Of a stretch of 13,588 nucleotides of DNA, positions 1-5,922 are shown one piece after another. Every line of letters starts with the position of its first letter. The first letter of the stretch is position 1. The notes beneath the pieces were generated by a model. The model ran no database searches and was not told where the DNA came from. It saw nothing but the letters and a program-made list of their open reading frames with translations. A program made the translations under genes and the position numbers. The DNA comes from Actinomycetes bacterium. GTDB taxonomy: Bacteria > Actinomycetota > Actinomycetes > Propionibacteriales > Propionibacteriaceae. The stretch spans positions 1 to 13,588 of the forward strand of contig JAEXCA010000189.1 of assembly GCA_023393755.1 (NCBI GenBank), in the 5' to 3' direction.

Positions 1-531
1 GGGGTTGGCCGGTGCTGCCGGGGGGTACGGCGAGGCCGGCGGCGGAGGGGGGGCCGGGTAGCTCAAAGCGGGGAGCGGCGGCAGGTCGAGGAAGCTGCCG
101 CCGGCGGGCGGAGCGTAGGGCGTGGCCGGGGGTGCGGGCTCGGGCACAGGGGCCGGCTCGGGCGCGGAGGCGATCGGCTCGGGAACCAGGTCAGCGGCCG
201 GTGTCGGCTCCGGTTCGACAGCGGGCGCACGGAGCTCGAAGTCCCCGGCCGGGGTGACGTCGGAGGCATGGGGTGCGGTGACCACGTCGAAGTCGGTGCC
301 GGTCGGCGTCACCACCGCCTCAGCTCCGAGATCCAGACTCACGATGTCGGCCTCGACCACCTCAGCCTCGACGATCTCGTCGGCAGCGGTATCGTCCGAC
401 TCGGCTTCGACAGCCACGACCTCAGCCTCGTCGATCGGAGCGGCGGCCTCCGGCTCGTCGACGAGTTCGGCGTCGATCACCGTCTCGTCAACGGGACGGG
501 GGTCGGTGCTTTCGGGAGTCTGATCGGTCAT
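1..531 (-). CDS. Partial acidic, proline-rich hypothetical protein (N-terminal 177 codons)
   Basis: The minus strand is open from an ATG at 531-529 to the left edge, exactly 177 codons with no stop, so the C-terminus is missing. AAGGA lies about 8 nt upstream of the ATG and fits a ribosome binding site. The product begins MTDQTPESTDPRPVDETV. It has a strongly acidic first ~75 residues rich in Glu, Asp, Val and Ala, with repeats of the type EAEVV. Residues from about 110 are Pro/Ala rich (PEPAPVPEPAPP, then YPAPPPPPASPYPPAAPANP). No signal peptide, membrane segment or enzyme motif is visible, so this part is probably disordered. In actinobacteria such tails often precede a membrane domain (TM2, DUF4190 or similar), but nothing here shows it. 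It is divergent from the operon beginning at 891. Strong GC skew and low complexity make shadow ORFs likely on the plus strand. I judge the minus frame real because of its ATG, its RBS and its coherent composition. Confidence 0.72.
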   Translation of the reverse strand, partial: MTDQTPESTDPRPVDETVIDAELVDEPEAAAPIDEAEVVAVEAESDDTAADEIVEAEVVEADIVSLDLGAEAVVTPTGTDFDVVTAPHASDVTPAGDFELRAPAVEPEPTPAADLVPEPIASAPEPAPVPEPAPPATPYAPPAGGSFLDLPPLPALSYPAPPPPPASPYPPAAPANP

Positions 532-890
532 GCTGCGTCCTTAGGCTCGTGCGGCTGCTCTCCCATTGTGGACGATCGCCGACTGATCAAGGCAGCGGCG
601 GACCCCGGAACCAACCCTGAAGTCTCCCCGCCCATCGCGGGGCCGATCGTGGGCACCGCCAACGTGGCAGCAGCCAGCTGGTGTCGTGGTTTGCCGGCTT
701 CCCCAGGGTTTTGGCCGGGCGAGTGCGACGTCAGATCCCGACCGGACGGGGTGGCGCCAGCGCCGGCACCCCGACTCGGGCGAAGGCGTCCCATACCTGG
801 GAAGGACCGCCGCCAGCGGACCCGGGTGACCGTAGGCTGACCGGCAACCCACCGCGACGCGGTGACCCCCGACCGTGTGGAGTGAGAACC
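532..890. other. Divergent intergenic region
   Basis: These 359 bp separate the divergent minus-strand gene starting at 531 and the plus-strand gene at 891. I see no convincing gene in it: the open frames crossing it have poor starts and read as shadows. It holds a GC hairpin, CCCCGC (626-631) / GCGGGG (637-642) with a 5-nt loop and no T-tract. It also holds a weak -10-like TAGGCT at 833-838 and a 15-bp dyad at 850-864, listed separately. Promoters for both flanking units should lie here, but I cannot place a well-matched -35/-10 pair. Confidence 0.6.
850..864. promoter_or_regulatory. Perfect 7+1+7 dyad upstream of the ligase-like operon
   Basis: CACCGCG-A-CGCGGTG is a perfect inverted repeat with a one-base centre. 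It lies 14 nt before the ribosome binding site (GGAG, 879-882) of the gene at 891 and 12 nt after a possible -10 (TAGGCT, 833-838). This is where a repressor operator or a 5'-UTR stem would sit. The base composition makes chance palindromes commoner than usual, and no regulator for it is known, so the function is inference. Confidence 0.35.
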
Positions 891-1490
891 TTGGCCCGCA
901 CCCTGAACTTCGCCCTCGCCGGACGCGAGTACGCCACCGCCCCGGCCAAGATCGACCGCGCCAAGCTGTACGGCCGCACCGAGACGGTCGCGCTGGACGC
1001 CGACGGCAACCCCTGCGAACTGGTGCTGATCGACCCCAGCGGCACCCTGCTGATCCCCTCCGGCGGGACGGGCATGGGCCTGCTCGCCGAGGACGGCCGC
1101 TGGGTGGACCGCAGCCAACTGGTGCCCACCAGCACCGACGGCGCCCCGGTGGAGTCGGCCCCGTCCAGCTTCGACGCCCCGGTGCCGCTGGAACGCGCCG
1201 CGACCGCCGAGGAGCTGCTCGACACCGCGATCAGCGGGGTGTACGAGCTGGGCGACGATCCTGAGCTGATCGCCGCCCTCGGTGACCAGATCTTCGGCTT
1301 CGAGTACCGCTTCCGGGCTGGTCCGGCCGGCAGCGATGCCTTCGTGCTGGCCAGCGGCGGCACCGCGTTCATGCTGGTCGGCCAGAAGCTCGACCACGAA
1401 TGGCTCGGCCTGGACGGCGCGGCCGACGACCTCGAGGAGGAGCCCGAGGACGACGACGAGCTGGACGACCTCGACTTCGGAATGTTCTAG
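891..1490 (+). CDS. Uncharacterised protein, first gene of the ligase-like operon
   Basis: The 199-residue product begins MARTLNFALAGREYATAPAK and I do not recognise its family with certainty. The start chosen is TTG at 891, because GGAG at 879-882 sits 8 nt upstream and the sequence MARTLNF looks like a natural N-terminus. GTG at 882 is in frame but overlaps that GGAG. Residues 1-80 look like small beta-rich segments (for example LDADGNPCELVLIDPSGTLL). The middle (about 95-175) has a second globular part with AEELLDTAISGVYEL and FILV-type strands. The last ~27 residues are a very acidic tail (ADDLEEEPEDDDELDDLDF) ending GMF. There is no signal peptide, membrane segment or cysteine cluster, so it is probably cytosolic. 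The stop is followed after 8 nt by the next gene, whose RBS overlaps the stop, so the two are co-translated. The acidic tail might mimic nucleic acid or bind a basic partner; that is inference. Confidence 0.85.
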   Translation: MARTLNFALAGREYATAPAKIDRAKLYGRTETVALDADGNPCELVLIDPSGTLLIPSGGTGMGLLAEDGRWVDRSQLVPTSTDGAPVESAPSSFDAPVPLERAATAEELLDTAISGVYELGDDPELIAALGDQIFGFEYRFRAGPAGSDAFVLASGGTAFMLVGQKLDHEWLGLDGAADDLEEEPEDDDELDDLDFGMF

Positions 1491-1498
1491 GGAGACCG

Positions 1499-2206
1499 AT
1501 GCGCAAGTTCAACCTGGCCAATGCCGCCAAGCGGGACGCCGAGATCGGCTTCGAGCCGGCCGCCAAACCCGAGCGGGTCAGCTACCGCCTGCCGGACGGC
1601 GCCCGGCCGCGCACCGTCCGCTATGTCAAGACCACCGCCACGATCAACGCCCTGACCGAACAGTTCGGCGACCTGGAGCAGGTCGGCCAGGCGATCGTCG
1701 ACGGCGACCCCGAGATCGACGTCGAGGTCGCCGGCCGGTTCCTGGATCGTCCGCTGAAGGTCTACGTCTCCCCCGACGGCCAGGTGGTCTACCGGGTGCG
1801 GCTGGAGGAGGTGGTCTACGACCCGACCGGCGCGGAGAAGGAACGCCGCGAGCTCACCCGGGCGGCCAGCAATGTCGCCGGCGAGACCCCGATCACCTGG
1901 AGCAAACGGGCGATCCCCAAGGCTGACGCGATCCGAAGGTTCGTGTTCTCCCGCAGCTACCAGTTGCGGCACACCAACGGCCTGACCTTCGACTTCCTGT
2001 TCCAGATGGCGCAGGAACTGGCCAAGGACAACACGCTCCGGCTGGTCGGCTCCGGCCCGCAGGGCACCGGGCCGCTGATCCTCACCACCGGCGGTGAGCC
2101 CTACCGCGGCTTCCTGGAGGGACGGACCGACGGCGACCGCTACTGCCTGCTGCTCCACCTGAGCAACCTGGAACTGCGCGCCCTGCCCAAGGAGGAGACA
2201 GAATGA
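1499..2206 (+). CDS. Uncharacterised protein, second gene of the ligase-like operon
   Basis: The 235-residue product starts MRKFNLANAAKRDAEIGFEP. The start is ATG at 1499 with GGGAGA immediately after the upstream stop (1490-1495). I do not recognise the family. The N-terminus is basic. Residues 40-110 contain TTATINALTEQFGDLEQVGQ and the segment DIDVEV/LKVYVSPDGQVVYRVRLEEV, suggesting alternating helix and strand. A second part from about 140 contains the basic stretch AIRRFVFSRSYQLRHTNG, then FDFLFQMAQELAKDN. No membrane segment or known catalytic motif is visible. The TGA stop overlaps the ATG of the ligase-like gene (ATGA, 2203-2206), and GGAGGAG at 2191-2197 lies upstream. This tight coupling implies the products are made together and probably act in one complex or pathway with the ligase-like protein. 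Confidence 0.87.
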   Translation: MRKFNLANAAKRDAEIGFEPAAKPERVSYRLPDGARPRTVRYVKTTATINALTEQFGDLEQVGQAIVDGDPEIDVEVAGRFLDRPLKVYVSPDGQVVYRVRLEEVVYDPTGAEKERRELTRAASNVAGETPITWSKRAIPKADAIRRFVFSRSYQLRHTNGLTFDFLFQMAQELAKDNTLRLVGSGPQGTGPLILTTGGEPYRGFLEGRTDGDRYCLLLHLSNLELRALPKEETE

Positions 2207-3691
2207 CCACCCCACGAAGTTCTTCTCCGCCGCTGCGCTCCCCCGAACAACTCCGCGGGGGCCCCGGATGGTAAGCCTGGATCGCAGCCTGTTCGCCGAA
2301 CGTCCGGGCTACCTCGAGGGCGAGGCCAAGACCGTCGCCGCCCAGGCCGGCGAGACGGTGACCGAGTACAAACAGTTGGTCTGCAAGCGGTACATCAGCA
2401 TCAACCCCGAACAGTTGGAGCATCGCCTGGCGGCAACAGCTACCAGGTGACCCGCAAGTACGACGGCGAGCTGGCCGTGCTGTTCTACGACGGCGCCGAG
2501 GTCTACACCGTCAACACCGGTGGACGGGTCCGGCTCGGCCTGGGCGTGCACGACGAGGCCCTGGCCCACCTCAAGAAGGCGGGCGTCAAGCAGGCGGTGA
2601 TCCCGGCCGAGCTGTACGTCGCCGAGGACGCCGGCCGCACCCGGGTGTTCGACGTCTCAGCGGTACTCGCCGACCCAGCACGGCACGGCGAGCTGCGGCT
2701 GGGCGTCTTCGACATCATCAGCACCGACGGCGAGGAGCACCGTCCCGGCTCCTACACCGAGACCCACGGCTGGCTGAGCCAGGTGTTCACCGGCCCGACC
2801 GTCCATCCGGTCGAGATGGTGGACGCCAGTTCCCGCCAGCAGGTGATCGACCTGTGCACCAGCTGGGTGACCGAGGGCGGCGCCGAGGGCCTGGTGGTGC
2901 GCAACGACCTGCCGATCGTCTACAAGGTGAAGCCGGTCTACACCCTCGACGTGGCGGTGATCGGCTACTCCGAGAACCCCGACAAGGCCGGCCAGGTCCG
3001 GTCGCTGCTGGTCGCCCTGAGCACACCGGACGGCCGCTACCAGCCGGTCGGCCACGTCGGCTCGGGCCTCAACGAGACCTCCCGCAGCGAACTGCACGCC
3101 ACGCTGAGCCCGTCCGAGGTGGCCAGCAGCTACATCGAGACTGACACCAACCACGTCGCCTTCCACATGGTCAAGCCCGAACTGGTGCTGGAACTGCGGA
3201 TCAACGACGTGCTGTTCGAGTCGACCAACGGACCGGTGTTCAACCCGTTGCTGGAATTCAACGGCAGCTGGTCGCGGACCGGCACCGCCACCGGGCTGAG
3301 CATCCTGCACCCGGTGCTGGTCCGGGTGCGGGAGGACAAGGCGCCGTCGGGGGCGGACGTCCGGCTGGAGCAGATCGAGCAGTACTGGAGCTGGCCGCTG
3401 CCGCCGCAGCAGGAGCCGGCGTCCGCCGCGACCCCGTCCACCGTGCTCCGCCGCGAGGTCTACACCAAGCGGATGGGCGGCAAGCTGATGGTGCAGAAGT
3501 TCCTGGTCTGGCGGACCAACAAGCAGGCCGGCTACCCGGCCTACGTGCTGGCCTACACCAACTACTCCAGCGGACGGGCCCAGCCGCTGAGCACCGAGGT
3601 GCGGATCTCGAACCACGAGGATCAGGTGCTGGCGATGGCTGATGAGTTGGTGGCCGACAAGGTGAAGTCCGGCTGGACGCTGGTGGAGTGA
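2203..3691 (+). pseudogene. ATP-dependent DNA/RNA ligase-superfamily nucleotidyltransferase, interrupted by two apparent frameshifts
   Basis: No single frame covers this gene. From the ATG at 2203 (overlapping the upstream stop, RBS GGAGGAG) the frame stops at 2272-2274. Adding one C in the C-run 2210-2213 moves reading into the frame that gives TKFFSAAALPRTTPRGPRMVSLDRSLF. Adding one base near 2430-2432 then joins EHRLA to GNSYQVTRKYDGE, and that frame runs to 3691. With both additions the gene is 497 codons (496 aa) with no internal stop. In this restored numbering the nucleotidyltransferase motifs are KYDGE with the presumed AMP-lysine K86, a motif III-like IPAELYV (E137), FDII near D171, EGLVVR (E229), and motif V YKVKP (K242, K244) followed by TLDVAVIGY. 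After an OB-fold-like part, an extra basic domain of about 80 residues (VLRREVYTKRMGGKL to the end) follows a Pro/Ala linker. The family joins or adenylates nucleic-acid ends, but the substrate here is unknown. The shifts may be sequencing errors in GC-rich tracts or real decay. Confidence 0.8.
2447..3691 (+). CDS. Longest intact frame of the ligase-like gene (adenylation core to C-terminus)
   Basis: If the sequence is correct as given, translation could only produce this 414-residue part, from GTG at 2447. That GTG is probably an internal valine (SYQVTRKYDG) and has no clear ribosome binding site. The segment still contains all visible nucleotidyltransferase motifs from KYDG onward, but lacks the N-terminal ~82 residues, which in the restored protein include the conserved-looking QLVCKRYISINPEQLEHRL. 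It could be annotated as a standalone ATP-dependent ligase-like protein, but the continuity of the upstream frames argues that it is a fragment. Confidence 0.6.
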   Translation: MTRKYDGELAVLFYDGAEVYTVNTGGRVRLGLGVHDEALAHLKKAGVKQAVIPAELYVAEDAGRTRVFDVSAVLADPARHGELRLGVFDIISTDGEEHRPGSYTETHGWLSQVFTGPTVHPVEMVDASSRQQVIDLCTSWVTEGGAEGLVVRNDLPIVYKVKPVYTLDVAVIGYSENPDKAGQVRSLLVALSTPDGRYQPVGHVGSGLNETSRSELHATLSPSEVASSYIETDTNHVAFHMVKPELVLELRINDVLFESTNGPVFNPLLEFNGSWSRTGTATGLSILHPVLVRVREDKAPSGADVRLEQIEQYWSWPLPPQQEPASAATPSTVLRREVYTKRMGGKLMVQKFLVWRTNKQAGYPAYVLAYTNYSSGRAQPLSTEVRISNHEDQVLAMADELVADKVKSGWTLVE

Positions 3692-3699
3692 GGAGACCC

Positions 3700-3738
3700 G
3701 TGTTCGACACGTTGAGGCGGATCTTTGGCGGCAACTAG
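3700..3738 (+). CDS. 12-codon ORF at the end of the ligase-like operon, abutting the IS
   Basis: GTG at 3700 follows a strong GAGGAG (3690-3695) that overlaps the ligase-gene stop. The frame encodes VFDTLRRIFGGN and stops at TAG 3736-3738. The RBS and the sensible amphipathic N-terminal sequence look like the beginning of a fourth operon gene. The stop codon lies inside the CTAG copy that flanks the insertion sequence. Removing the element and one CTAG would still leave AAC-TAG, so a simple insertion did not truncate it. Either this is a genuine minute peptide, or the rest of the gene was lost by a deletion next to the IS. Confidence 0.3.
   Translation: MFDTLRRIFGGN
3735..3738. repeat. CTAG, left target-site copy of the IS
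   Basis: CTAG flanks the left inverted repeat, and an identical CTAG flanks the right one at 4638-4641. IS5-type elements commonly insert at YTAR or TA targets. Because CTAG is a palindrome and the element ends in G/C, the true duplication could be CTAG or only TA. Confidence 0.6.
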
Positions 3739-3753
3739 GGTGTGTCGCATATC
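3738..3753 (+). repeat. IS left terminal inverted repeat
   Basis: GGGTGTGTCGCATATC matches the reverse complement of the right end in 14 of 16 positions; differences are at positions 4 and 15. The transposase start codon lies 33 nt inside it. Confidence 0.85.
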
Positions 3754-4637
3754 CCGTGGGTTGTTCTTGGCGGAGGCTGTTGGTTATGGCGAGGAGTGCT
3801 CAGTTCAGCGATGAGATGTGGGCTCGTGTCGAGCCGTTGATGCCGCGGTCGGGCCCCAAGGGTGGGCGGCCGTGGAACGACCATCGGTTGACTATCGAGG
3901 GGATCTGTTGGCGGCTTCGCACCGGCTCTCCCTGGAGGGACGTGCCCGCCGAGTTCGGTTCGTGGTCCACCTTGTGGCGCCGCTTCAACGGCTGGGCTGA
4001 GGACGGTACCTGGGATCAGGTGCTCACCGCGATCGCCGGCAGCGAGGAAGCGAACGGCCTTGTCGCGGTGGTGGACGGCACGATCGTGAAGGCCCACAAG
4101 CACGCGGCCGGAACCCGAAAAGGGGACTGAACCGAACTACAAGAATCCGCGGGTCGAGCCGGCCGATCACAGCCTGGGCCACTCCCGCGGTGGCTGGTCG
4201 ACCAAGTCCCACGTCGTTGTCGACCCGGCCGGGCACCTGCGTTCGGTGGTGATCACCCCGGGCCAAGCCGGGGAGAATCCGCGACTGCTCGATGTGCTGG
4301 ATGCCACCGGCGCGAGGGTGTGCCGAGTGGTCGCGGACAAGGCCTACTCCCATCCCTCAACCCGGGCTGCTCTCCGCCGACGCCGGATCCGGGTAACGAT
4401 CCCCGAACGCGACGACCAGATCAGCCGACGCAAAGCCAAAGGCAGCACCGGTGGCCGCCCACCCGCCTTCGATCCAGCGATCCACAAGGGCAGGAATGTC
4501 GTCGAACGGTTCTTCAACCGGGCCAAGAAGTTCCGAGGGATCGCCACCCGCTACGACAAACTAGCCCGCAACTACCGCGCCGGCATCGTCCTGGCCGGAA
4601 TCATCACCCTCCTACGAGACCAGTTATGCGACACGCC
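3739..4637 (+). mobile_element. IS5-superfamily insertion sequence (about 0.9 kb)
   Basis: The element is bounded by imperfect inverted repeats. The left end reads GGGTGTGTCGCATATC (3738-3753); the right end, read inward, is GGGCGTGTCGCATAAC (4638-4623), 14 of 16 identical. Flanking CTAG copies suggest a 4-bp (or TA) duplication, so the boundaries are certain to within one base. It carries one transposase coded in two overlapping frames on the plus strand, filling almost the whole element. Size, ends, two-frame layout and the DDE motifs fit the IS427-like branch of the IS5 family; the subgroup is my inference. Both ends look intact, so the insertion may be fairly recent. It lies between the ligase-like operon and the promoter region of the sugar operon. 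Confidence 0.9.
3786..4130 (+). CDS. IS5-family transposase, upstream frame (orfA)
   Basis: ATG at 3786 is preceded by GGAGG (3772-3776). The frame gives 114 residues, MARSAQFSDEMWARVEPLMPRSG..., typical of the IS5/IS4-like N-terminal region (pattern W..hEPLhP, then GGRPWNDHR, ICWRLRTGSPWRDVPAEFGSWSTLWRRFNGW). It ends just after VVDGTIVKAHKHAAG, which contains the first catalytic Asp of the DDE triad, at GTRKGD followed by TGA. A shift at the A4G4 tract (4118-4125) joins it to the downstream frame. The shift needed is +1 (or -2), giving RKGTEPNYKNP and a 284-residue transposase. This may be programmed frameshifting or a one-base A insertion that inactivates the gene. An upstream in-frame ATG at 3756 is less likely, as it has no RBS. 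Confidence 0.85.
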   Translation: MARSAQFSDEMWARVEPLMPRSGPKGGRPWNDHRLTIEGICWRLRTGSPWRDVPAEFGSWSTLWRRFNGWAEDGTWDQVLTAIAGSEEANGLVAVVDGTIVKAHKHAAGTRKGD

Positions 4638-4641
4638 CTAG
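4123..4641 (+). CDS. IS5-family transposase, downstream frame (orfB)
   Basis: This frame continues the transposase as GTEPNYKNPRVEPADHSLGHSRGGWSTK... It carries the second catalytic Asp in VVADKAYSHPS and the third acidic residue in the signature RNVVERFFNRAKKFRGIATRYDK, which fits the IS5-type R...E......K pattern. It lacks its own good start near the overlap; the first usable GTG/ATG codons are about 120 nt in, after conserved sequence. It is therefore expected to be read only as a fusion with the upstream frame. The stop TAG (4639-4641) lies in the flanking CTAG, so the element appears to borrow its stop codon from the target site. Confidence 0.83.
   Translation, partial: GTEPNYKNPRVEPADHSLGHSRGGWSTKSHVVVDPAGHLRSVVITPGQAGENPRLLDVLDATGARVCRVVADKAYSHPSTRAALRRRRIRVTIPERDDQISRRKAKGSTGGRPPAFDPAIHKGRNVVERFFNRAKKFRGIATRYDKLARNYRAGIVLAGIITLLRDQLCDTP
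4623..4638 (-). repeat. IS right terminal inverted repeat
   Basis: Read on the minus strand it is GGGCGTGTCGCATAAC, matching the left end in 14 of 16 positions. It overlaps the last codons of the transposase (LCDTP). Confidence 0.85.
4638..4641. repeat. CTAG, right target-site copy of the IS
   Basis: This is the second copy of the flanking CTAG. It contains the TAG stop codon of the transposase. Confidence 0.6.
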
Positions 4642-4675
4642 CCCAGTGCCCGGCTGACCGAGGCGAGGTGCCATC

Positions 4676-4715
4676 TGGCAACTTGGTTGCCAAGACCGGC
4701 ACGACCGTTGGCAAC
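4676..4715. promoter_or_regulatory. Cluster of three GTTGCCAA half-sites, probable operator of the sugar operon
   Basis: The segment contains TGGCAAC (4676-4682), GTTGCCAA (4686-4693) and TTGGCAAC (4708-4715). The first two form the perfect dyad TGGCAAC-TTG-GTTGCCA. The second and third form a perfect 8-bp inverted repeat with a 14-nt centre. The cluster ends 4 nt before the proposed -35 box. A LacI-family regulator is encoded at the other end of this operon, and dyads of this kind are its usual targets, so it is the obvious candidate; that link is inference. The outer pair could also form a hairpin in RNA, but no T-tract follows. Confidence 0.6.
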
Positions 4716-4719
4716 AAGC

Positions 4720-4749
4720 TGGACACCTTCCCTCGGAACAGCGAATAGT
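4720..4749 (+). promoter_or_regulatory. Candidate sigma-70-type promoter of the sugar operon
   Basis: TGGACA (4720-4725, five of six matches to TTGACA) is followed after 18 nt by AATAGT (4744-4749, four of six matches to TATAAT). A start of transcription near 4756 would leave a leader of about 30 nt with GAAGGAGA before the GTG at 4788. The position directly downstream of the half-site cluster supports it. Confidence 0.5.
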
Positions 4750-4787
4750 GGCCGGACTGCACCACTCGAGCGTCGAAGGAGACAGCA

Positions 4788-5873
4788 GTGAAGAAACTCA
4801 TCAAAACCGCGGTCGTGGCGACCGCCCTCGCCCTGGCCGCTGCCTGTTCCACCTCCAACCAGCCCGGAACGGGTACCCAGACGTCGGCATCCACCCCCGA
4901 GCCGTCGACCAGCGGCGCCCCCACTGCGGACGCCAGCGGCACGAGCATGCAGCCGACCACCAAGACCGATCAGCTCCACCTGGCCTATGTTCCGGTGGTC
5001 ATGAACACCTCCTACGAGATGGTGCTCGCTGGCATCAAGGAGGAGATCGACGCCAACGGTGGAGAGTCCTGGGCCACCCTCACGGTCCAGGCGCCGAGCT
5101 CCAACACCTCGACCCTGCAGGAGCAGCCGAACATCCTCGAGGCGCTGATGCAACAGGACGTCGACGCGATCATCATGGCGACCGAGGATCAGGAGGCGAT
5201 GCTGCCGTACATCAAGGCCGCCTCGGAGAAGGGCATCCCGATCTTCCTGTTCAACATGGCGACGTTGTCGGAGAATGACCCGTACTACGTCACCTGCGTC
5301 ACCTTCGACCAGTACCAGGCCAGCCACCAGATCGGCGAATGGGCCAACCAGAACCTCACCGAGCCGACCGAGGTTGCCGTCCTGCAGGGCTTCCCGGGCA
5401 TCGTGAACAACCAACGACTGGACGGGTTCATGGACGCGATCAAGGACAACCCCAGCCTCAAGGTGGTGGCCTCCCAGCAGGCCGACTGGACCCGCGCGAA
5501 GGGTCAGTCGGTGACCGAGAACATCCTGCAGGCGAACCCGAACGTCGGCTTCATCTACGGCCTGTACGACGAGATGGCGCTCGGCGCGGTCGCCGCGGTG
5601 AAGGCGTCCGGCAAGCTTGAGCAGATCAAGATCGCCGGCTACGACAACACCAAGGACGGCCGCCAGTCGATTCTCGCCGGTGAACTCACCGTCACCGTCG
5701 ACACCGGGAGCAAGGCGATGGGCACCCTGGTTGCGCAAGCGGTCAAGCAGTTCGTCCAGGAGGGCAAGCCGGTAGACCGGCTGATCGACGTCCCGACCAC
5801 GGTCTACGACCAGAGCAGCATGGACACGTTCGATCCCGACAACTACGAGTACGTCCCCCCGGCGAACAAGTAG
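4788..5873 (+). CDS. Ribose-type sugar ABC transporter, substrate-binding lipoprotein
   Basis: The 361-residue protein captures a sugar outside the membrane and delivers it to the permease encoded downstream. The start is GTG at 4788, with GAAGGAGA 6 nt before it. A lipoprotein signal is clear: KK, a hydrophobic stretch, and LAAAC with the lipidated Cys at 20. A Ser/Thr/Pro-rich linker (residues 21-60) follows, typical of actinobacterial surface lipoproteins. The mature part fits the periplasmic-binding-protein type 1 fold of the RbsB/Peripla_BP_4 family: LHLAYVPVVMNTSYEMVLAGIKEEI, DVDAIIMATED, KGIPIFLFNM, VAVLQGFPGIVNNQRLDGFMDAI, NVGFIYGLYDEMALGAVAAVKASG and IKIAGYDNTKDGRQSI. It is the first gene of the operon, 49 nt before the ATPase. 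The substrate cannot be read from the sequence; a monosaccharide or sugar-like cyclitol is likely. Confidence 0.93.
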   Translation: MKKLIKTAVVATALALAAACSTSNQPGTGTQTSASTPEPSTSGAPTADASGTSMQPTTKTDQLHLAYVPVVMNTSYEMVLAGIKEEIDANGGESWATLTVQAPSSNTSTLQEQPNILEALMQQDVDAIIMATEDQEAMLPYIKAASEKGIPIFLFNMATLSENDPYYVTCVTFDQYQASHQIGEWANQNLTEPTEVAVLQGFPGIVNNQRLDGFMDAIKDNPSLKVVASQQADWTRAKGQSVTENILQANPNVGFIYGLYDEMALGAVAAVKASGKLEQIKIAGYDNTKDGRQSILAGELTVTVDTGSKAMGTLVAQAVKQFVQEGKPVDRLIDVPTTVYDQSSMDTFDPDNYEYVPPANK

Positions 5874-5922
5874 CCACCGGCTTCGGCGAATCCTCGTAAC
5901 ACAACCAGCAGTGGAGGTCCAC

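Noticed and set aside
122..523. Plus-strand Ser/Thr/Ala/Gly-rich frame
   Set aside because: It is the complement of the acidic, proline-rich minus-strand gene. It has no RBS, and its composition is explained by the antisense of GAC/GAG/GTC codons.
626..642. CCCCGC-ccatc-GCGGGG hairpin as a terminator or RNA element
   Set aside because: The stem is only 6 bp, there is no T-tract, and it lies between divergent genes where no terminator is expected; probably chance.
681..890. N-terminal extension of the gene at 891 back to 681
   Set aside because: The sequence before 891 is Arg/Pro/Gly rich and non-protein-like, and a GGAG sits properly before the TTG at 891.
2240..2265. CCCCCG...CGGGGG hairpin and GGGGCCCC palindrome as a terminator
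   Set aside because: It lies inside the frame-restored 5' end of the ligase-like gene, has no T-tract and is explained by coding in GC-rich DNA.
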